Shown piece by piece: positions 35,806 through 46,101 of a stretch of 64,000 bases of DNA (position 1 is the first letter of the stretch; every line of letters begins with the position of its first letter). The stretch comes from Aquimarina sp. RZ0 (GTDB lineage: Bacteria; Bacteroidota; Bacteroidia; Flavobacteriales; Flavobacteriaceae), in contig NZ_VTZU01000039.1 in the NCBI RefSeq assembly GCF_008370685.1, forward strand, positions 1-64,000, in the 5' to 3' direction. Both the position numbers and the translations under genes were made by a program. The notes under the pieces are model-generated. The model ran no database searches and was not told where the DNA came from. It saw nothing but the letters and a program-made list of their open reading frames with translations.

Positions 35806-37218
35806 ATGAGAATACTTCACACAAGTTTCGAATGTTATCCCTTAGCAAAAGTTGGAGGTTTAGGAGATGTAGTTGGTTCTCTACCTAAATACCTAAATGG
35901 TTTAGGATGTGAAACCTATGTTATAATTCCGTTTTATGATACCGAAAAAATTAATCAATTAGAGTGCGAAACTATATATTCCGGATCTTTAAATCTGGGA
36001 ACAAATACATTTGATTTTTCGATAAAAAAAGAGAAGTCAAATGTATTTGGGTTTCAGGTTTTTTTTGTCGATATCAATAAATTACTTTTTAGACCTGGTA
36101 TATATGAATATCCTGATGATACAGAAAGATTTATATCTTTTCAGCTTGCAGTAATGGACTGGATAGTGAGCTCAGAAACAAAACCAGATATTATACATTG
36201 CCACGATCATCATACAGGCTTAATTCCATTTTTTGTTTCGCAAGTAGAAAAATATCAAAGTATATGTGAAATCCCTACTATTTTAACCATCCATAATGCT
36301 CAATATCAAGGGGAGTTTTCTTATGATAGATTACGATATATACCACCATTTAATTTTAATAATGTAGGATTATTAGATTGGTATGAATCTATTAACCCGC
36401 TAGCAGCAGCGATAAAATGTGCTTGGAGTGTTACTACAGTTTCTCCAAGTTATATGGTTGAACTTCAGGAAAAAGCAAATGGATTAGAAGGTTTGTTATC
36501 TCACGAAAATAAAAAGTGTACCGGTATTCTTAATGGGATTGATCATGATACCTGGAATCCTGAAACAGATCCTATGATTATCGAAAATTATACAGATGAC
36601 AATCTAGTTTCCGAAAGAAAACCTAATAAAGAATGGTTATGTAAAGAGTTTAACCTAAACCCGGAAAAGCCTTTATTTGCCTTTATAGGAAGATTAGTAT
36701 ATGAAAAAGGAGCAGATATACTTCCAGATGCCATATATCAAACACTGGTGAATACTGATGACATTTCAATTCTTATTTTGGGATCAGGAAATAAAGAAGT
36801 AGAGAGACGATTACAAGAGCTCAAAGAACTTTTCTCTGGTAACTATAATACGTATATAGGGTATGATGAAAAATTATCACATATAATATATGCCGGAGCA
36901 GATTTTTTATTGATGCCATCGAGAGTAGAACCTTGTGGTCTTAATCAGATGTATGCACTGCGATATGGATTAATCCCGATAGTTCGCAGTATAGGAGGGC
37001 TAAAAGATACTGTAGTTGATATCGGAGATGGAGGTTTTGGAATTTGTCATAAACATGCTGATGTGCACGATATATGTTATTCAATTAATAGGGGAATTGA
37101 ATTGTATAAAGATCAGGAAAGTTATAGTGAACTACAAAAACGTATCGTAAAGATTGATAATTCTTGGAATAACTCAGCCAAACAATATATCAAATTATAT
37201 AAATCCTTAAAACAATAA
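35806..37218 (+). CDS. glgA: Glycogen synthase, ADP-glucose type (GT5)
   Basis: 470 aa, the normal GT5 length. KVGGLGDVVGSLP (15-27) is the ADP-glucose-binding loop, with HNAQYQG, GILNGID and GRLVYEKG further on, and the PSRVEPCGLNQMYALRYG C-terminal region. It adds glucose from ADP-glucose to alpha-1,4-glucan. It is followed after 2 bases by glgC, a clear operon. The region before it (35528-35805) is AT-rich with no unequivocal promoter box. Confidence 0.96.
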   Translation: MRILHTSFECYPLAKVGGLGDVVGSLPKYLNGLGCETYVIIPFYDTEKINQLECETIYSGSLNLGTNTFDFSIKKEKSNVFGFQVFFVDINKLLFRPGIYEYPDDTERFISFQLAVMDWIVSSETKPDIIHCHDHHTGLIPFFVSQVEKYQSICEIPTILTIHNAQYQGEFSYDRLRYIPPFNFNNVGLLDWYESINPLAAAIKCAWSVTTVSPSYMVELQEKANGLEGLLSHENKKCTGILNGIDHDTWNPETDPMIIENYTDDNLVSERKPNKEWLCKEFNLNPEKPLFAFIGRLVYEKGADILPDAIYQTLVNTDDISILILGSGNKEVERRLQELKELFSGNYNTYIGYDEKLSHIIYAGADFLLMPSRVEPCGLNQMYALRYGLIPIVRSIGGLKDTVVDIGDGGFGICHKHADVHDICYSINRGIELYKDQESYSELQKRIVKIDNSWNNSAKQYIKLYKSLKQ

Positions 37219-37220
37219 AT

Positions 37221-38495
37221 ATGATCAACAAAAAAGTCCTGGCTATTATCCTTGGTGGAGGACAAGGAACACGATTATCTCCATTAACAGAAAGTAGATC
37301 TAAACCTGCGGTTTCTATTGCAGGAAAGTATAGATTAGTAGATATCCCTATTACTAATTGCATACATTCTGATATTAAAAGAATGTTTGTACTTACACAA
37401 TTTAATTCTGCTTCCTTAAATAGTCATATTAAGAACACCTATATATTTAGTTCTTTTAGTGACGCTTTTGTAGATGTACTTGCGGCTGAACAAACACCAG
37501 ATAATAAAACATGGTTTCAGGGTACTGCAGATGCTGTGAGGCAATCCATGCATCATTTTCTCAATCATGATTTTGATTATGCATTGATCTTATCGGGCGA
37601 TCAATTATATCAAATGGATTTTAATAAAATGATTGATGCGCATATAGAAAAAGAAGCAGACATATCTATAGCTACTTTACCAGTAAACCCTAAAGATGCA
37701 ACGCAGTTTGGGATTCTTAAAACAAATGAAGACAGCTTTATTTCTTCATTTACAGAAAAACCGAGTCTGGATAAACTTCCTGGTTGGGAGTCTGAAGTTA
37801 GCGAAGAAATGAGAAATGAGAACAGGCATTATTTAGCGTCTATGGGGATCTATATTTTTAACAGACAACTACTAGTTGACATTTTATCAGATCCCAGTAG
37901 AATAGATTTTGGAAAAGAAATTATTCCAGAGTCTATCGATAATAAAAAAGTGCTTGCCTATCAATATGAAGGATATTGGACGGATATTGGGAATATATCT
38001 TCTTTTTTTGAAGCAAATATAGAATTAGCAAATGATATTCCTAAGTTTGATTTATTTGATAATTCTAAAAGGATTCTGACAAGACCCAGAATACTTCCTC
38101 CAACCAAAATTTCTGGTACCTGCCTGGATAAGTCAATGATTGCAGAAGGATGCTTAATTCAGGCAAAAGAGATCAAAGAATCAGTTATCGGTATTCGATC
38201 CAGAATCGGAAAAGATACCAGTATTAAAAATACATATATGATTGGTAGTAACAGATATCAAGATATTGATGAGTTAAATATTGATGCAAGTGAAAGCAGA
38301 CCTTTTATAGGTGTTGGAGAGCGATGTGAGATTAGTAATACTATTATCGATAAGAATTGTAGAATAGGAAATGATGTGATTATTGCAGGTGGTGAACATC
38401 TTGAAGATAGAAATGAAGAAGAATATGTTATCAAAGATGGAATAATCGTTATCAAGAAAGGAGCAATTATCCCGAATGGTTTTAAAATTGAGTAA
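37221..38495 (+). CDS. glgC: Glucose-1-phosphate adenylyltransferase
   Basis: 424 aa. The N-terminal nucleotidyltransferase carries GGGQGTRLSPLT and RSKPAVSIAGKYRLVDIPI, and the C-terminal part shows the left-handed beta-helix turns (GVGERCEISNTIIDKNCRIG). It makes ADP-glucose for glgA, the committed step of glycogen synthesis, usually controlled allosterically. It is two bases downstream of glgA, and a hairpin follows. Confidence 0.96.
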   Translation: MINKKVLAIILGGGQGTRLSPLTESRSKPAVSIAGKYRLVDIPITNCIHSDIKRMFVLTQFNSASLNSHIKNTYIFSSFSDAFVDVLAAEQTPDNKTWFQGTADAVRQSMHHFLNHDFDYALILSGDQLYQMDFNKMIDAHIEKEADISIATLPVNPKDATQFGILKTNEDSFISSFTEKPSLDKLPGWESEVSEEMRNENRHYLASMGIYIFNRQLLVDILSDPSRIDFGKEIIPESIDNKKVLAYQYEGYWTDIGNISSFFEANIELANDIPKFDLFDNSKRILTRPRILPPTKISGTCLDKSMIAEGCLIQAKEIKESVIGIRSRIGKDTSIKNTYMIGSNRYQDIDELNIDASESRPFIGVGERCEISNTIIDKNCRIGNDVIIAGGEHLEDRNEEEYVIKDGIIVIKKGAIIPNGFKIE

Positions 38496-38505
38496 TACAT
38501 TACCT

Positions 38506-38562
38506 CATTAGAATTCACTGTAAAAGAGAATATTTTTTTGTAGTTTATAGTGAATTCTAATG
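38506..38562. terminator. Hairpin after glgC
   Basis: CATTAGAATTCACT (38506-38519) pairs with AGTGAATTCTAATG (38549-38562), with a further TAAA/TTTA after one mismatch; the loop has a run of T. It probably ends or attenuates the glgAC transcript. Confidence 0.55.
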
Positions 38563-38717
38563 ATCAAAAAAAGTACACATTGATAATTGCCGTTTATAGT
38601 AAACAAATTGATATCTGCGGTATGATGTACACAAATTACTAATTTTCACAACAATGTTTGGTACTTTTACCAAGTAGAAGTATCAAAATTATTAACCGCT
38701 AAACTAGGAATTAAAAC

Positions 38718-40625
38718 ATGGGTAAAGTACAAGTACATAGCCTGTTTTCAGAATTTGATATCGATTTATTTAAATCCGGAAAACACTATAGATTATATGA
38801 AAAATTTGGTTCACATATCACTACTCTTGATGGGATAAAAGGAACATATTTTGCTGTTTGGGCGCCGTCTGCAAAATCAGTTTCTGTGATAGGAGATTTC
38901 AATTTTTGGGTCGAAGGAGAATACCAGTTGCACGTAAGGTGGGATGAATCAGGGATTTGGGAAGGTTTTATTCCCGATATTGGGAAAGGAAATATCTATA
39001 AATATAAAATTCATTCGCATAATAATGGTATTATAACAGAAAAAGCTGATCCGTATGCTAGAAGGTGTGAGCATCCACCTAGTACTGCATCTGTTGTTTG
39101 GGATGATGACTATCACTGGAATGACAACAAGTGGATGGCAAAAAGAAAGAAGCATAATGCCATTAACGCGCCATATTCTGTTTATGAAGTACATTTGGGC
39201 TCGTGGAAGAAGAAAATAGAAGAAAATAGATCTTTATCCTACACAGAATTATCAGAGGAACTGGTTTCTTATGTAAAAGAGATGCAATTTACTCACGTGG
39301 AGTTAATGCCTATTATGGAATATCCTTATGATCCTTCCTGGGGATATCAACTCACAGGATATTTTGCACCTACTTCACGTTTTGGATATCCAGAAGAATT
39401 TAAACTATTAGTAGATAAATTACATCAAAATGATATAGGAATCATTTTAGACTGGGTACCATCACATTTTCCAGAAGATGCCCACGGGTTAGGCTTTTTT
39501 GATGGATCGTGCCTATATGAACATCCAGATAGAAGAAAAGGATATCATCCCGATTGGAAAAGCTTAATATTCAATTATGGGCGTAATGAAGTAAGGAGTT
39601 TTTTGATTAGTAATGCCATTTTTTGGTTGGATCAATATCACGCAGATGGGTTACGCGTTGATGCTGTAGCTTCTATGCTGTTTTTGGATTACTCAAGAGA
39701 AGATGGTGAATGGGAACCTAATATTTATGGAGAAAGAGAAAATCTCGATGCTATGTCATTTATGAAAGAATTCAATGAAGAAGTATATAAAAGTTTCCCT
39801 GATGTACAGACAATTGCAGAAGAATCCACTTCTTTCCCGATGGTTTCTAAGCCTACATTTGTTGGAGGATTAGGTTTTGGTATGAAATGGATGATGGGAT
39901 GGATGCATGATACTTTGCTGTACTTTAGTAAAGAACCTGTATATAGAAAACATCATCAAAATGATCTTACATTTAGTATGACCTATGCTTTTACAGAAAA
40001 TTTTATGCTTCCGTTATCACATGATGAAGTTGTTTATGGTAAGCGCAGTATCCTTAATAGAATGCCTGGTGATGAATGGCAGCAATTTGCAAATTTAAGG
40101 TTATTATATAGTTATATGTTTACTCATCCCGGAACCAATTTATTATTTATGGGAGCAGAATTTGGTCAAAGAGATGAATGGGATTTTCAGAGTAGTCTGG
40201 ATTGGCATTTGCTCCAGTATGAGTATCATTCTGGAATACAAAAGCTAATTATAGACCTGAACAAGCTCTATAAAAAATACCCTGCATTGTATGAAAATCA
40301 GTTTGACATATCAGGTTTTCAATGGATCAGCTATGATGATCACGAAAATTCAGTGATTGCCTATATACGAATAGGAAACGAAAATGAAAAAACACTGGTG
40401 GTTGCGTGTAATTTTACACCAGTACCTAGAAATGAATATCGTATTGGACTACCACAAAAAGGAAAGTTAGTTCAATTATTTAATAGTGATGCAAAAAAAT
40501 ATGGAGGCAGCGATTTTTCTGTTAAAAAAGAGATTGTTATCCATAAGAAAGTATGGCATTATAGGAAATTTTCGGCAGAAATTAGTATTCCACCATTAGG
40601 AGCTATAGTATTTAAAATAGATTAG
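38718..40625 (+). CDS. glgB: 1,4-alpha-glucan branching enzyme (GH13)
   Basis: 635 aa: N-terminal CBM48 (YFAVWAPSAKSVSVIGDFN), then the GH13 barrel with GLRVDAVASMLF (nucleophile Asp), TIAEEST (acid/base Glu) and PLSHDEVVYGK (third Asp), and a C-terminal beta domain. It introduces alpha-1,6 branches in glycogen. It is separated from glgC by 222 bases with a hairpin but remains in the same direction as the other glucan genes. Confidence 0.96.
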   Translation: MGKVQVHSLFSEFDIDLFKSGKHYRLYEKFGSHITTLDGIKGTYFAVWAPSAKSVSVIGDFNFWVEGEYQLHVRWDESGIWEGFIPDIGKGNIYKYKIHSHNNGIITEKADPYARRCEHPPSTASVVWDDDYHWNDNKWMAKRKKHNAINAPYSVYEVHLGSWKKKIEENRSLSYTELSEELVSYVKEMQFTHVELMPIMEYPYDPSWGYQLTGYFAPTSRFGYPEEFKLLVDKLHQNDIGIILDWVPSHFPEDAHGLGFFDGSCLYEHPDRRKGYHPDWKSLIFNYGRNEVRSFLISNAIFWLDQYHADGLRVDAVASMLFLDYSREDGEWEPNIYGERENLDAMSFMKEFNEEVYKSFPDVQTIAEESTSFPMVSKPTFVGGLGFGMKWMMGWMHDTLLYFSKEPVYRKHHQNDLTFSMTYAFTENFMLPLSHDEVVYGKRSILNRMPGDEWQQFANLRLLYSYMFTHPGTNLLFMGAEFGQRDEWDFQSSLDWHLLQYEYHSGIQKLIIDLNKLYKKYPALYENQFDISGFQWISYDDHENSVIAYIRIGNENEKTLVVACNFTPVPRNEYRIGLPQKGKLVQLFNSDAKKYGGSDFSVKKEIVIHKKVWHYRKFSAEISIPPLGAIVFKID

Positions 40626-40927
40626 TACACTACCTCGGGGCAAGTCCCACGAGGTAGTTATTGAAAAAAAGCATTTTGATTTCGAGGCAAACCTCGGAGC
40701 ATTTAAATCTCGATCATCGAGTAAAAAAACAGAGAATAACAAGTGTAAAAGAATCCGTTGCGTTAGTTTACGCTGTTTTACACTTTAAACAATTGTTAAT
40801 TCAATGTGGTTTCAAACGTTTTCGTTAGTTTTTTTTAATAAATACTAATTAAAACAGTTTCTTTATTGAGATAGATATCGTTTTTTTACAATAGTGAAAG
40901 ATTATAAGAAAAACCAACCAACCTACT
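40626..40927. other. Intergenic stretch with several small hairpins
   Basis: No gene. Small stems follow one another: CTACCTCG/CGAGGTAG (40630-40657, a likely terminator for glgB), CGAGG/CCTCG (near 40683-40696), CTCGAT/ATCGAG (near 40709-40721) and AAGTGTAAAA/TTTTACACTT (40741-40785, with an inner GCGT/ACGC). This string of stems may mark an old repeat. Confidence 0.5.
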
Positions 40928-43333
40928 ATGATCGTTAATACAGAATTAGAAAGCAAAGGAAATTTATTCCCAGGAAAAATAATTGATTTTTCGCAAAATG
41001 TAGACAAGATTAATTTCACCACAGAAAATGGTGTTATTCTTCAAGTAACTATTATAAGAGGAAGTGTTGTCCGTTTCAGATATGCAACTGATAATAACTT
41101 TGAAAAAGATTTTTCTTATGCAATTAGTGAAAAAGGAGCAAAGGGATATAGTGAGTTATCAGTTATTGAACTTGATGATGAGTATGAAATTATTACTAAG
41201 AAAATAAAAATTTACATAGCTAAGTCTAATATTCAGGTTACTATAAAAGATAAAAAAGATAACATCATTTGTAAAGATGATTGGGGATTTCATTGGGAAC
41301 AGAGTTATGAGTACGGTGGTAACATTGTAAAAATGAGTAAGGCTGCTCCTCAGGGAGAATGTTATTATGGTTTGGGTGATAAACCGATGCATCTTAACCT
41401 AAAAGGAAAAAGAATAGAAAACTGGGCTACAGATCAATATGCCTTTGGTAAAGATCAGGATCCACTATACAAAAGTGTTCCTTTTTATATTGGAATGCAT
41501 GAGGAAAAGGCGTACGGAATATTTTTTGACAATAGCTTTAGAACTTATTTTGATTTTTGTCACGAACGAAGAAACGTAACCAGTTTTTGGGCACATGGAG
41601 GAGAAATGAATTATTATTTCTTTTACGGCCCTAATATGCAAGATGTTGTTACCAGATATACAGATCTTACCGGTAAGCCGGAACTCCCTCCATTGTGGGC
41701 ATTAGGATATCATCAATGTAAATGGAGTTACTATCCAGAGAGTAAGGTAAAAGAAATAACAAGCAAATTCAGAGATTTAAAAATTCCATGTGATGCTATT
41801 TATTTAGATATAGATTATATGGAAGGGTTCAGGTGTTTTACCTGGAATAAAGAATACTTTCCTGATCCAAAACGTATGGTACAAGAATTAGCTGAAGACG
41901 GCTATAAGACCATTGTAATTATAGATCCGGGTATTAAGATTGATGATGATTACTGGGTATATCAGGAAGCAATGGAAAATGATTATTTCTGTAAAAGAGC
42001 CGATGGCCCTTATATGCGGGGTAAAGTTTGGCCAGGAGAATGCTTCTTCCCTGATTTTACGAATCCGGAGGTACGAGAATGGTGGGCTGGACTCTTTAAA
42101 GAATTAATTGATGAGATTGGAGTAAAAGGTGTTTGGAACGATATGAATGAGCCTGCGGTTATGGAGGTTCCCGGAAAAACATTCCCTGATGATGTACGCC
42201 ATAACTACGATGGTAATCCGTGTAGTCATAGAAAAGCACATAATATATATGGTACTCAGATGGCCAGAGCAACCTATGAAGGAATCAAACAATTTGCATA
42301 TCCCAAAAGACCTTTTGTCATTACAAGATCAGCATATTCTGGTGCGCAACGCTATACTTCTTCCTGGACTGGAGATAATGTAGCTACCTGGGAACATTTA
42401 TGGATAGCCAATATTCAGGCACAGCGAATGAGTATGAGTGGGATGTCATTTACCGGTAGTGATATTGGAGGTTTTGCAGAACATCCAACAGGAGAGTTGT
42501 ATGCTCGCTGGATTCAATTAGGTGTTTTTCATCCGTTTTGTCGTACACACTCTTCTGGAGATCACGGAAACCAGGAGCCCTGGACATTTGGAGAAGAAGT
42601 CGTTGATGTAACCAGAAAATATGTAGAATTACGTTATCAATTGTTGCCCTATTTATATACAATGTTCTGGGAATATGCAGAAGAAGGAATCCCAATGCTT
42701 AAATCATTAGTTCTTTATGACCAAAATGATCCGCAAACTCATTATAGAACCGATGAGTTTGTATTTGGAAATCAAATATTAGTTTGCCCGGTACAGGAAC
42801 CAAATGCTAAAGGAAGAAGATTATACATTCCCAGAGGTAATTGGTATAATTACTGGACACGTGAATATGTAAAAGGAGGTATGGAGCAATGGGTAGATGC
42901 GGATTTAGATACAATACCATTATTTGTTAAAGAAGGAGCGATTATTCCTAAATATCCAATTCAGCAATATGTTGGAGAAAAGAAAATCGAAGAGCTTAAA
43001 TTAGAAGTCTATTATAAACTAGGAAGTAAAGAAATATCCAAAGTATATGAAGATGCTCATGATGGGTATGATTATGCAAAAGGGAGGTTTAGTTTGCGCA
43101 GTTTCTCTTTTACAGGTAAAGAAAATCAAATGATTATACAACAACATAAAAATGGAACGTATGTCGCTGATTATGAAACAATGAAAATTGAATTAATAGG
43201 ATTACCCTTTGATATTCATAAGATCGAAATCGATAATGTTGTCGTAGATCTGAAAAGTTTATTTTTTGATAAAAAGAATAATACCATTACAGTAACCAAA
43301 GATTTTACAGAACTTCATATCACTGCAAAATAA
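40928..43333 (+). CDS. Glycoside hydrolase family 31 alpha-glucosidase
   Basis: 801 aa of GH31 type with the catalytic nucleophile D405 in GVWNDMNEP, the acid/base Asp in FTGSDIGGF, and RTHSSGD. There is an N-terminal beta domain (galactose mutarotase-like) and a C-terminal beta-sandwich. No signal peptide is seen, so it is cytoplasmic and may trim alpha-glucans or oligosaccharides produced in glycogen turnover, consistent with its place beside glgB. Confidence 0.93.
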   Translation: MIVNTELESKGNLFPGKIIDFSQNVDKINFTTENGVILQVTIIRGSVVRFRYATDNNFEKDFSYAISEKGAKGYSELSVIELDDEYEIITKKIKIYIAKSNIQVTIKDKKDNIICKDDWGFHWEQSYEYGGNIVKMSKAAPQGECYYGLGDKPMHLNLKGKRIENWATDQYAFGKDQDPLYKSVPFYIGMHEEKAYGIFFDNSFRTYFDFCHERRNVTSFWAHGGEMNYYFFYGPNMQDVVTRYTDLTGKPELPPLWALGYHQCKWSYYPESKVKEITSKFRDLKIPCDAIYLDIDYMEGFRCFTWNKEYFPDPKRMVQELAEDGYKTIVIIDPGIKIDDDYWVYQEAMENDYFCKRADGPYMRGKVWPGECFFPDFTNPEVREWWAGLFKELIDEIGVKGVWNDMNEPAVMEVPGKTFPDDVRHNYDGNPCSHRKAHNIYGTQMARATYEGIKQFAYPKRPFVITRSAYSGAQRYTSSWTGDNVATWEHLWIANIQAQRMSMSGMSFTGSDIGGFAEHPTGELYARWIQLGVFHPFCRTHSSGDHGNQEPWTFGEEVVDVTRKYVELRYQLLPYLYTMFWEYAEEGIPMLKSLVLYDQNDPQTHYRTDEFVFGNQILVCPVQEPNAKGRRLYIPRGNWYNYWTREYVKGGMEQWVDADLDTIPLFVKEGAIIPKYPIQQYVGEKKIEELKLEVYYKLGSKEISKVYEDAHDGYDYAKGRFSLRSFSFTGKENQMIIQQHKNGTYVADYETMKIELIGLPFDIHKIEIDNVVVDLKSLFFDKKNNTITVTKDFTELHITAK

Positions 43334-43442
43334 ATGCAGTTTATCGGTGATTATAGTATTTATAGTGTATTATATAGATTTTTTGGGATAAATAGATCGT
43401 AAATTATTAAAATGAATGTGTTGAATTTTGTAATTTTAACAA

Positions 43443-43605
43443 TGAAGTGGTTTAAACTTTTTTGATTCAGGCGAAAAATAGTTTTTTTAATCAATTGAAG
43501 TGTTTTTTTTGCACTTCATAGCAGCGTTACGAAGTAAGAAAAAGACAAAAATTGAGTAAAAAAAGGCATTTTTATAGCGAATTGAAAAAAGTTTAAACCA
43601 CTTCA
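43443..43605. repeat. MITE-like element with 21-bp inverted ends
   Basis: TGAAGTGGTTTAAAC plus six T (43443-43463) is exactly inverted at 43585-43605. Within it, GAAGTG/CACTTC can also pair. The unit is about 163 bp and lies immediately before the M48 peptidase gene. The inner ACGAAGTAAGAAAAAG resembles part of the 123-bp repeat at the window edges (ACGAAGTAGAAAGGAAAAAG). Confidence 0.7.
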
Positions 43606-43632
43606 ATAAGAATTCATATGTATTTTATTATC

Positions 43633-44454
43633 ATGAAAAAACAAAAAATTATAGTTGCTCTTGGATCAATCTTATTTTTCTTATCATGCGCAACCAATCC
43701 ATTTACGGGTAAACAGACATTGGCATTAGTGCCAAACTCCCAGATTTTACCAGCTGCTTTTGCTCAATATAGTCAAGTGTTAGAAGAAAGCAAGGTTGTA
43801 AAAGGTACTTCTGATGCGCAAATGATTACGAGAGTAGGTCAAAAAATAGCTAAGGCTGCAGAAAGATGGTTGAATGCCAATGGACATCAGGGATATCTAA
43901 AAGATTACAAGTGGGAATATAACCTGATTGATGACGATGTAGTAAATGCCTGGGCAATGCCTGGAGGTAAAATAGCTTTTTATACAGGTATTTTGCCGAT
44001 TGCTAAGACAGAAACTGGTATCGCGGCCATTATGGGGCACGAGGTAGTTCACGCAATTGCTAATCACGGACAGCAGCGTATGAGTGCTGGTCAGATACAG
44101 CAAGTTGCCGGAGTTGCTGCATCAGTAGCAGTTAGTGGTCAAAAAGAAGAAACACAACAAATAGTAGGAACAGCCTTTGGTCTGGGAAGTCAGTTTGGAG
44201 TTATGCTACCATTTAGCAGAAGCCACGAGACAGAAGCCGATAAAATAGGATTGACATTAATGGCTATTGCAGGCTATAATCCAGACGAAGCTGCAGAATT
44301 ATGGAAACGCATGAAAGCTAATAGTGGAGGACAGGCACCACCTGAGTTTATGAGTACACACCCATCTAATGATACGCGTATAGCAAATCTTACTGCTTGG
44401 GCACCTGCAGCAAAAGCAGAAGCAAAGAAATTTGGAGTAACGACCTTTAAATAA
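43633..44454 (+). CDS. M48-family metalloprotease lipoprotein
   Basis: 273 aa. Signal with lipobox ILFFLSC (Cys19) followed by the family-wide ATNPFTGKQTL; HEVVH (136-140) provides two zinc ligands and the catalytic Glu, with a third ligand in SRSHETEADK. It resembles YcaL/LoiP-type periplasmic proteases, which clear damaged outer-membrane proteins. I use the ATG at 43633 (MKKQKII), five codons after an earlier ATG that would spoil the signal peptide's n-region. Confidence 0.9.
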   Translation: MKKQKIIVALGSILFFLSCATNPFTGKQTLALVPNSQILPAAFAQYSQVLEESKVVKGTSDAQMITRVGQKIAKAAERWLNANGHQGYLKDYKWEYNLIDDDVVNAWAMPGGKIAFYTGILPIAKTETGIAAIMGHEVVHAIANHGQQRMSAGQIQQVAGVAASVAVSGQKEETQQIVGTAFGLGSQFGVMLPFSRSHETEADKIGLTLMAIAGYNPDEAAELWKRMKANSGGQAPPEFMSTHPSNDTRIANLTAWAPAAKAEAKKFGVTTFK

Positions 44455-44495
44455 TTGTAAAGTTTCAATTCTTAAAAAGATTATACTTATTTTAG

Positions 44496-44529
44496 AAGCT
44501 GTTTCAGAATACTCTGAAACAGCTTTTTT
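44496..44529 (+). terminator. Rho-independent terminator
   Basis: A 13-bp perfect stem AAGCTGTTTCAGA/TCTGAAACAGCTT with a 4-base loop, followed by a run of T, sits 42 bases after the M48 gene. It is the clearest terminator of the window. Confidence 0.9.
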
Positions 44530-44541
44530 AATACCATAAAA

Positions 44542-45837
44542 ATGAGAGAAACATTACCAAAAGGACATAAGAAATTATTAAATGCCTGGGCTTTTTATGA
44601 TTGGGCTAATTCAGTATATAGCTTAACTATTGTTTCTGCTGTTTTCCCCATTTTTTATGGTGCTATTTTTGAAAAAAATGAAACAGTCGAAGTCTTTGGG
44701 ATGGATATTAGGAGTACGCCACTCATCAGTTATGCTACTGCTATAGGGTTTATAATTGTAGCATTGGTGTCGCCTGTACTTTCTGGAATTGCTGATTATA
44801 TAGGAAATAAGAAGGTTTTTATGAAGTTTTTTAACTATATAGGAGCGTTATCATGTGTAGGATTGTATTGGTTTAGTAAGGATCATATCTATATAAGTCT
44901 GTTTTTCTATATAATGGCATTGGTCGGTTTTTGGGGAAGTATTGTTTTTTATAACTCCTATTTACCAGATATTGCATTTCCTGAACAGCATGATAAAATA
45001 AGTGCAAAAGGATATTCTCTGGGATATATTGGTAGTGTTATTTTATTGATCGTTAATTTGGCAATGGTGATGACAGTAGATAGCGGTGAAGCCAAAATAG
45101 CGGCTATGAAATACTCATTCATTATGGTAGGTATCTGGTGGATTCTTTTTAGTCAGTTTTCCTATTACTATTTGCCAAAAGGATTTAGCAAAGGACATAA
45201 AGTGACAAATGATGTATTCCTAAAAGGTTTTAGAGAACTCAAACAAGTATGGATTGCCATGTCGGAAATTGTTCGATTAAAAAGATATCTAATAGCCTTT
45301 TTTGTCTATAGTATGGCAGTGCAAACCGTAATGTTGGTAGCAGTATATTTTGGAGAACAAGAAATTAACTGGGGTGGTGATGATAAGAAAACAATAGGGC
45401 TAATCAGTAGTATTCTTATTATTCAGCTGGTTGCAGTATTAGGAGCGATTGTAACCTCGAGGTGTTCAGGACGTTTTGGGAATATCAAAACACTTATCGG
45501 AATTAATTTTATTTGGGCATTCATCTGTATTTATGCATATTTTATGACAGAATCAATGCATTTTTATATAGCAGCGGGAGTAGTAGGTTTGGTTATGGGA
45601 GGAGTACAGGCATTATCGCGCTCTACTTATTCTAAGTTTTTACCTAAAACAGAAGATACCACATCTTTCTTTAGTTTTTATGATGTGACAGAAAAAATAG
45701 GAATCGTCATTGGGATGGCTATTTATGCAACAGTAGATTTAATAAGCGGCAGTATGCGTAATGCCACAGTATTTTTAATAGTATTTTTTATTTTAGGGAT
45801 TTTTCTACTTTTCAGAGTCCCCAAAGAATCAAAGTAA
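44542..45837 (+). CDS. MFS transporter, UMF1/Atg22-like
   Basis: 431 aa with twelve membrane segments and the N-terminal AFYDWANSVYSLTI signature of UMF1/Atg22-like MFS members, plus SGIADYIGNKK in the loop between segments 2 and 3. Substrates in bacteria are unknown. It stands alone behind a strong terminator. Confidence 0.9.
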   Translation: MRETLPKGHKKLLNAWAFYDWANSVYSLTIVSAVFPIFYGAIFEKNETVEVFGMDIRSTPLISYATAIGFIIVALVSPVLSGIADYIGNKKVFMKFFNYIGALSCVGLYWFSKDHIYISLFFYIMALVGFWGSIVFYNSYLPDIAFPEQHDKISAKGYSLGYIGSVILLIVNLAMVMTVDSGEAKIAAMKYSFIMVGIWWILFSQFSYYYLPKGFSKGHKVTNDVFLKGFRELKQVWIAMSEIVRLKRYLIAFFVYSMAVQTVMLVAVYFGEQEINWGGDDKKTIGLISSILIIQLVAVLGAIVTSRCSGRFGNIKTLIGINFIWAFICIYAYFMTESMHFYIAAGVVGLVMGGVQALSRSTYSKFLPKTEDTTSFFSFYDVTEKIGIVIGMAIYATVDLISGSMRNATVFLIVFFILGIFLLFRVPKESK

Positions 45838-46101
45838 AAATCAGGAAAATCACTTTAGATACCTGTTAAATTTTGTTAACATAGTATAGTTAATTTTTGA
45901 TAATATTCTTCATTTCAGATTAAATCTTATATAGATTAGTAATAAAATGTAAAACCTGAAAAATGTATACACTGTACACCTTTTTTTTTTAAATAATTCA
46001 TATTCTTGTATTTAAAATAAAATTTTATATACATTGTAGCTTGGCGTAATATTTGGATATAGACAGTCACATCATTTTTAATTACACAAATCTTTGTACT
46101 C

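Noticed and set aside
42147..42383. 78-codon ORF inside the GH31 gene on the same strand
   Set aside because: Out-of-frame shadow of a well-supported GH31 catalytic region.
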